From JABHIE01 sp964584805 (lineage in GTDB: Bacteria; Planctomycetota; UBA1135): a stretch of 64,000 nucleotides of DNA. Under the pieces are notes generated by a model. The model did not search any database. It saw only the letters and a list, made by a program, of their open reading frames with translations, and was not told the origin of the DNA. The stretch is taken from assembly GCA_964584805.1 (NCBI GenBank), contig CAZPAY010000002.1, forward strand, positions 62,001 through 126,000, in the 5' to 3' direction. The translations under genes and the position numbers were made by a program. This document shows positions 59,521-64,000 of the stretch, in pieces; position 1 is the first letter of the stretch, and every line of letters begins with the position of its first letter.

Positions 59521-59579
59521 GGGGCCGCTCGGTTTCCCGAACGGCCCCGTGGGGGGAAAGAGTTTCGCAATCGAAACTC
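59521..59579 (-). terminator. Tandem stem-loops after the Met-rich gene
   Basis: An 8-bp stem (gagtttcg 59560-59567 with cgaaactc 59572-59579) is followed on the minus strand by TTTCCCCCC, and a second stem (ggggccg 59521-59527 with cggcccc 59542-59548) lies beyond. They sit 16 bases past the stop at 59595. The T-tract is short, so termination may be partial; transcription could continue into the lipoprotein gene. Confidence 0.45.
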
Positions 59580-59594
59580 GATGCGCATCTAGCT

Positions 59595-60500
59595 CTAAAA
59601 ATCGAGCTCTTCGTCGCCAGCTGGTGCGCCGCCGCCTTGGGCGCTCATCATGGCACCGAGGTCTTGGACGGTAATGCCTTCTGGGGCTTCAAAAACGAAC
59701 AAGCCTTCAGGATGTTTTTTGACAAAGCTGGGGTCACTCATTGTCATGACCATCATGGGCTCTTCTTTGTCAACGGCCCACATTGTGGTCTTGGCCGGGA
59801 ACATGGTCTTTTTGTTAATGACCATTTCGACGCGCTCGATTTCCATGCCGCCTTGGGCCATTTGGGCACTAAAAGCGTCAGTTGGTGTGCCAAGCAGAGT
59901 GATCGTGCTTTCCGCTTCTTTGACATCCGTGAAATTCATCACATCGCCCATCGCTTTAGCGGCCGCGACGGGGTCGATCCCACCGCCGACACCCATATTG
60001 AGCCCGCCGCTAACTTGGCCGACCAATTCTTCATTTTCGAGGGCAACGCTCATTGCCTGCTTGCCCATCATCGGGTTGTCCATCACCATGTAGAGCATCT
60101 CGCCATCCATGACCATTTCTTGCTGCATTTGCATCGGCTCGGGCATCATTTCCATTTCGATGGTCATATCGATGGCCATGCGCATTTTCTTGGCGCCGCC
60201 ATAATTCATTTTGACATCCATGGACATTTTCATGGGTTGACCCATTTGCTCCATGTCCATCGCCATTTTGTAGTCGATGTTATAAAGCTTGTTGGCATTG
60301 ACTTCGGCGATTTTGCCGAAGATATCCATCGCAGCTTTTTGTGTAGGCGAGCATTCAGCGGCCTCTTGGCCACCTTCGTCGCAGCAGTCGGCTTTCGCTT
60401 CTACGGCAGGGGCAGCTTTTTCTTGGCAGCAAGGAGCGTCTTGCGCAACCAAAGGAGCAGCGGCGAGCAAGAGAGAAAGGAGGGTGGGAAGGAGTTTCAT
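59595..60500 (-). CDS. Exported Met-rich, Cys-containing protein
   Basis: A 301-residue exported protein from the ATG at 60500 (MKLLPTLLSLLLAAAPLVAQ, signal peptide). Right after it lie Cys pairs and acidic residues (DAPCCQEKAAP, KADCCDEGGQEAAEC), followed by a region of about 73 residues holding 24 Met (KMAMDMEQMGQPMKMSM, EMEMMPEPMQMQQEMVM). The C-terminal half resembles a LolA/LppX-like half-barrel and runs parallel to the adjacent lipoprotein. Clusters of Met and Cys are typical of copper-handling proteins, so periplasmic Cu(I) binding is a plausible inference; oxidation-buffering methionines are another. The antisense strand shows a His-rich frame only because ATG codons read as CAT. Confidence 0.8.
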   Translation of the reverse strand: MKLLPTLLSLLLAAAPLVAQDAPCCQEKAAPAVEAKADCCDEGGQEAAECSPTQKAAMDIFGKIAEVNANKLYNIDYKMAMDMEQMGQPMKMSMDVKMNYGGAKKMRMAIDMTIEMEMMPEPMQMQQEMVMDGEMLYMVMDNPMMGKQAMSVALENEELVGQVSGGLNMGVGGGIDPVAAAKAMGDVMNFTDVKEAESTITLLGTPTDAFSAQMAQGGMEIERVEMVINKKTMFPAKTTMWAVDKEEPMMVMTMSDPSFVKKHPEGLFVFEAPEGITVQDLGAMMSAQGGGAPAGDEELDF

Positions 60501-60596
60501 GATGGCAGATTGTACGGACGGCTCACCTTCGCGTTGGCTTTTGCCGAGCAAAAACCTCAAGCGGGGTCAGCGGCCAAATATCAAATGGTTGAGTGG

Positions 60597-61631
60597 CTAA
60601 ACCTCGCCCAATCCGCCCGCCAACATTGCAGGAGGAATGGTCAGGAATATCGCATCATGACTCCGGCGGAATTCTTCCACGCAAGCAGCCGTTGCTTTAA
60701 TGGCGTGATTTCCTCCCGCTTGGACGGCCGTCTCAATGAGTTGCGCCAAAGCGCGCGGACTTGAGTGGTCGAGCTGTGATTCAAGATGAATCATTTCGTC
60801 GCTGCGCGGTGCGGGCGGATGCTCGCCATACCAAGAGTAAATGCCAGCCACTAATTGCCAGAGATAACGCAGGAAAATGCCTTCGAGATCATGCGCCAAA
60901 TAGGGCATCAGCACGCGCGCGCTGTTGCACGCAGTAAAACCGTGCAAAAACGCAACGGGCGCGCGGTCGAAATTGGCAAGCAACATTCGCGCGCTGAGAT
61001 GAACCATTTCGTCAAGCGTCGCTTCGGGGTCGACATCGGTAATGACCATGTCAATCACAGGCCTAAAACCCTCGAATCGTTCAAGATTGACAAGTTGCTC
61101 GATAATCAACGATGAGCCTTTCGGCATTGATTTCGGATTGCAAAGCGGGATCAGGCGGACGGCGTCGTCGGGCGAAAACGGGCCACCTGGGCCGCAGGGC
61201 TCGCCAGGTAAGGCGCACCATGCCGCTTCCCAGTAGGTGAGGGCATCAGCCAATTCGCCAATACGCGCAGGTGTCGGGATGCGCTCAAGCGCGCGCACCG
61301 CATGAGCCGTGCGGATGAGGCCGTGTGCGGCACCGCCGGCCATCCCGGGGGCGAGGCGGGGAAGCCAAGCGGCCAAGACTTGTTGCCACTCTCGCTCGGC
61401 GAGGGCCTCGTGGAAAACAGATGGCTGCAAATGCAACTCGCGCTCACACGGGTTGGTCAGGACATAATCCCGCCCGCGGATGGCGTGCGCCTTAAGGTCG
61501 TCGCGGTAACCGATGCGGTCGAGTGTTTCGAGCACCATCGGCACATGATTAGAATAACCTGGCCCAATTTCGGGCGGCAGGTTTACGACATGCGCAAGCG
61601 CGCGATCGAGTGCGGGTGCGTTGGAATCCAC
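60597..61631 (-). CDS. Questin-oxidase-like (DUF4243) protein
   Basis: A 344-residue protein resembling the questin oxidase family, enzymes that cleave aromatic rings in fungal polyketide pathways but also occur in bacteria with unknown substrates. Characteristic stretches are PPEIGPGYSNHVPMVLETLD, GGAAHGLIRTAHAVRALERI, MLLANFDRAPVAFLHGFTAC (with ...CNSARVLMPYL) and LRYLWQLVAGIYSWYGE, where conserved His residues may bind metal. Cofactor unknown. It lies on the minus strand between the DUF418 gene upstream and the Met-rich gene downstream. The call is by scattered motif similarity, so moderate. Confidence 0.65.
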   Translation of the reverse strand: MDSNAPALDRALAHVVNLPPEIGPGYSNHVPMVLETLDRIGYRDDLKAHAIRGRDYVLTNPCERELHLQPSVFHEALAEREWQQVLAAWLPRLAPGMAGGAAHGLIRTAHAVRALERIPTPARIGELADALTYWEAAWCALPGEPCGPGGPFSPDDAVRLIPLCNPKSMPKGSSLIIEQLVNLERFEGFRPVIDMVITDVDPEATLDEMVHLSARMLLANFDRAPVAFLHGFTACNSARVLMPYLAHDLEGIFLRYLWQLVAGIYSWYGEHPPAPRSDEMIHLESQLDHSSPRALAQLIETAVQAGGNHAIKATAACVEEFRRSHDAIFLTIPPAMLAGGLGEV

Positions 61632-61642
61632 AGTCGGCGATT

Positions 61643-62743
61643 TTAACCCGTCAAGCGACGCATCACGGACTCAAGCGGGCCTTTCCGAAAGCGTTTGCTC
61701 CAGAGCCAACTGAATAAAAACGCGCCTACGCCAAAGTAAATCGCGCGTTTGCCGGCGAGGGTGAGCAACTCGGATGGAGTGGGCGCTTCACCAGCTGGGT
61801 AGCAAGCGTGGTCAGTGATGACTTCCCAATCGTAAAGCCCAAAGAGAATGTGAGCGAGATAGAAGGTGAGTGCGTATTGGCCGGCTGTTGCAATCGTGGA
61901 AAAGAACCGGTTTTCACGGCCGTCGGTTATATCGAGCGTGAATGCAAGTAGGGCGACGGATGACCCCGCAGCCGACAAAAGGTAAAGCGGGCCAGGAGGA
62001 AGGCTTCCTAAACCCCAAATCGATTCGGGTGAAAGCCACCATTGGTTCAATTGTTGCATGATTGCCCGCGCGTCTTCTATTCCGCTTAACGCGCTGGAAA
62101 GTGCCCATGCGAGTGCAACAGAGGCTGTTCCAGTGAAAAAGGCAATGCGGCGATTGCGCTTGTTTGCAAGGTCGATTTTGCCAAGCGCCATGCCGAGGAA
62201 AAGAAAAGCCAGCCAAGGTAAGAGGGGGTGCCACCCATTAAAAATGAGATTGCGGATTTGACCGATGGGCTGCCAAAACTCTGTGTAGTCCAGGGTTGCC
62301 CAATTCCAGCCATTGCCCCAAGACATCGCTGTGCCTTTTAGCGCAAACATCAAGAGGGGTGTGACTGCGGCAACGGTTAGGCTGAGTGCAAAAAGCGTGC
62401 GCGCGCGATAGTTCAAGACAACAGCGCCAAACAACAAATAGAAACCGTAATAGTGCAAGATGTCACCGGGCCAAATGACTTGCCAAGCGTAGCCAACGAT
62501 GAGCAAAAAAATGGCCCGTTTTAAAATGACCTGCCGGTTGTTGAGCAAAGTGAGGCCAATGCCCGCAAGGATGACAAAAAGTGCAGAAGCGCGGCCTTCG
62601 AAAAGATTGGCGAGTTGCGCCAGGCCCGCAGGCTCGGTGGCACCATAAGCGAGCGTGACCTCGAAATTCACGAAAGCCATCGCCAACACCGCTAAAAAAC
62701 GGGTGATGTCAAAGCCGAGGATTCGTTTTTTTGATTCGGGCAT
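61643..62743 (-). CDS. DUF418/YeiB-like membrane protein
   Basis: A 366-residue protein with about ten helices. The start RILGFDITRFLAVLAMAFVN and FEGRASALFVILAGIGLTLL match the acyltransferase-3/DUF418 (YeiB) superfamily, including the heparan-alpha-glucosaminide N-acetyltransferase-like members. ATAGQYALTFYLAHILFGLY is the C-terminal conserved helix pair. A membrane acyltransferase role on an envelope glycan is possible, but the catalytic His of acyltransferases is not clear here. Its start is 29 bases from the divergent PHP lipoprotein gene, so both are read outward from a short intergenic region. Confidence 0.8.
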   Translation of the reverse strand: MPESKKRILGFDITRFLAVLAMAFVNFEVTLAYGATEPAGLAQLANLFEGRASALFVILAGIGLTLLNNRQVILKRAIFLLIVGYAWQVIWPGDILHYYGFYLLFGAVVLNYRARTLFALSLTVAAVTPLLMFALKGTAMSWGNGWNWATLDYTEFWQPIGQIRNLIFNGWHPLLPWLAFLFLGMALGKIDLANKRNRRIAFFTGTASVALAWALSSALSGIEDARAIMQQLNQWWLSPESIWGLGSLPPGPLYLLSAAGSSVALLAFTLDITDGRENRFFSTIATAGQYALTFYLAHILFGLYDWEVITDHACYPAGEAPTPSELLTLAGKRAIYFGVGAFLFSWLWSKRFRKGPLESVMRRLTG

Positions 62744-62772
62744 TTTGCAGTTTGGTAAAGTAAAGGAGTTCT

Positions 62773-64000
62773 ATGGTTAAGCGTAATCCACTCTTGTTTT
62801 TAATTCTTGCGATTATCGCAGGGGCATCGGGCTGTTTCACGGATTCGTTTTTCCAGCAAAGCAATGCGCCATTATCTAATTTAATGGAAGCCGTCCCGCA
62901 GCCGCATCGCGAGGCTTTTTTGATGAGTTTGCACACGCATTCATCGTTTAGCGAAGGCACGGGCACCATGTTCAACCACATGAATCAGGCCGAATTAGCG
63001 GGGTACGATGGCATCTGGTGGACGGATCACATGGGCCGCCAAAATGTCGAGGAGTATTGTCACCGAGTTGGATTTGAAGGTGATCTTCGCGCCGACATCA
63101 ATTGCGCACCTTTGGTTTCGGTTGCTTCTTACATGGCGGAAGATTTTTCTCAAGTACCTTCGTCAACGAGTCATTTTGATTGGCTGAAAAAGACCGGAGG
63201 GTTGGCCTCCTATTCAGGTCAGGTCGATTCCGAATCAGGCGACCCCTATTCGGAGGGGCAGTTGCATTATGTCGCTTCGATGCAATACGATCGCATTTCA
63301 CTTTTTGCCGAGCCTTTGATTGATTTTGACTTTCGATTAGATGATGTTTTTGGCAAGGCGCGTTTTTCCGTGCGCATTCATTTGTCAAGCAAGTTCGATG
63401 GCACTGCGCACGGCGAGGAGCGGATCTTGGAGTGCATCCCAGAAGGAATGCCGTATTTTGGTGGTCCGCCTAAATTCGAAATTGTAGAGATCCCTGCTTT
63501 GGTTTTGGGTCAGTGGGCGCATTATCAAATAGATGTGCATGCGCTTGCCGAGCAAGTTTGGGGCGATGAAGTAGACCTGGGGTTGCGCGAGTTCGAATTC
63601 GTTTTTGCGGTTGAGGATGACAGCTCGATTTCATTCCACCTTGATGAAATGTCTTTGATGGCTCCATCGCTTTCTGGCGCAGGCCTCTATTTCGCGCAAC
63701 GCCGATATAAAAACAATCACCTCAGCCCGCAAGTGTCTCAATATGTCAGCAGCGAAATCGAAGGCCCCTTTGAGCAAGACATCCTAGATGTCAGTTCGCG
63801 CGATCACTTAGTCGGTTTGTTTCCTGATGATTTGGCAGAGGCTATTTGGTTTGCTCCAGGCACTGCCGCCGCATTGAATTACCCGCAGTCGGGGGTTGAT
63901 TGGATACACGAGCGCGATGGCGCGGCCATCTTGGCTCACCTTTATGGCGCCGTAGCTCCGCCGAAAGTTGTTGATGAGGCCACGCGCGATTTTCTGGTAT
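62773..64000 (+). CDS. PHP-domain lipoprotein, cut by the right edge
   Basis: An open frame of 409 codons from the ATG at 62773 runs off the right edge. A GGAG Shine-Dalgarno (62764-62767) precedes it by 5 bases. The signal is MVKRNPLLFLILAIIAGASG followed by CF (lipobox ASGC). PHP-superfamily metal motifs are visible: LMSLHTHSSFSEGTG (HxH), ELAGYDGIWWTDHMGR (the x-D-H motif) and, 290 residues later, GAAILAHLYGAVAP. Between them lies an insertion of about 240 residues rich in beta-strands (FDFRLDDVFGKARFSVRIH, SISFHLDEMSLM), resembling a carbohydrate-binding or jelly-roll domain. The product is probably a surface-attached phosphoesterase-like hydrolase. Substrate unknown. Confidence 0.82.
   Translation, partial: MVKRNPLLFLILAIIAGASGCFTDSFFQQSNAPLSNLMEAVPQPHREAFLMSLHTHSSFSEGTGTMFNHMNQAELAGYDGIWWTDHMGRQNVEEYCHRVGFEGDLRADINCAPLVSVASYMAEDFSQVPSSTSHFDWLKKTGGLASYSGQVDSESGDPYSEGQLHYVASMQYDRISLFAEPLIDFDFRLDDVFGKARFSVRIHLSSKFDGTAHGEERILECIPEGMPYFGGPPKFEIVEIPALVLGQWAHYQIDVHALAEQVWGDEVDLGLREFEFVFAVEDDSSISFHLDEMSLMAPSLSGAGLYFAQRRYKNNHLSPQVSQYVSSEIEGPFEQDILDVSSRDHLVGLFPDDLAEAIWFAPGTAAALNYPQSGVDWIHERDGAAILAHLYGAVAPPKVVDEATRDFLV

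Noticed and set aside
59463..60764. A 433-codon plus-strand frame with striking His-rich stretches
   Set aside because: It is the reverse complement of the Met-rich gene: ATG codons read as CAT (His) on the other strand. It has no signal peptide, RBS or recognisable domain, while the minus-strand gene has all the marks of a real one.

Overview
The window looks like a chromosome segment of a Gram-negative bacterium with many exported proteins, most probably a Planctomycetota member (inference). Supporting signs: an adjacent DUF1800/DUF1501 gene pair, a DUF5916 protein with a CBM9-like domain, a secreted YdjY-like protein, decayed planctomycete-type formylglycine-generating-enzyme (SUMF1) genes, many signal peptides and lipoproteins, heptose/LPS-type sugar genes, and weak or absent Shine-Dalgarno sequences. 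No rRNA, tRNA, CRISPR array, transposase or integrase was seen. No stretch longer than about 300 bases lacks a gene or gene remnant.

Layout. 1-5.3 kb: leftward genes for a TPMT-like methyltransferase, a small secreted protein, an Asp-box (sialidase-like) secreted protein with a clear terminator and a LacI-type palindrome in its leader, and a large membrane/TPR protein. 5.3-15 kb: a methyltransferase head-to-head with mutY, then a DUF5916 protein, an STT3/AglB-like oligosaccharyltransferase homologue, a lipoprotein, and the DUF1800/DUF1501 pair. 15-17 kb: a promoter with two Fur-like dyads driving two unknown genes, then DUF4870. 17-24.4 kb: housekeeping genes (M42-like peptidase, ROK kinase, M48 protease, gpmI, ygfZ, a second methyltransferase of the same type, nnrD). 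24.4-28.2 kb: three tightly packed secreted or membrane genes (HEAT-like, YdjY-like, membrane). 28.2-32.3 kb: ino1, queA, a DprE1-like oxidase and a tyrosine-phosphatase-like protein. 32.5-33.7 kb: a leftward beta-lactamase-fold lipoprotein.

33.8-38.4 kb: a pyruvate:ferredoxin oxidoreductase operon. Its first gene fuses the gamma subunit to a GltD-like NAD(P)H/FAD oxidoreductase and a two-cluster ferredoxin domain, followed by porA, porB and a small Cys-containing protein. 38.4-42.5 kb: an MFS transporter, then an overlapping operon of a double-DUF2249 protein, a His-rich membrane protein, a DUF59 protein and the fluoride channel fluC. 42.5-47.7 kb: a stand-alone release-factor-like protein, an acyl-CoA ligase, an SDR, a small membrane protein, PlsC and an exported protein. 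47.7-50.7 kb: a BtpA-family protein, a ZIP-DUF318 metal-permease fusion and SUI1/YciH. 50.7-51.95 kb: two decaying SUMF1-domain genes in tandem. 52-58.6 kb: a surface-polysaccharide nucleotide-sugar cluster (hldD, GT2, epimerases, rfbF, lhgO-like, RmlC-like). 58.7-64 kb: a lipoprotein, a Met-rich exported protein, a questin-oxidase-like protein, a DUF418 membrane protein, and a lipoprotein PHP-domain gene that runs off the right edge.

Most genes form short operons with ATGA or TGATG stop/start overlaps, which suggests translational coupling. The least explained items are the Fur-box operon, the PorG-GltD-ferredoxin fusion, the ZIP-DUF318 fusion, the STT3-like gene and the decaying SUMF1 pair. 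All family calls come from motif recognition by eye, with no database search.
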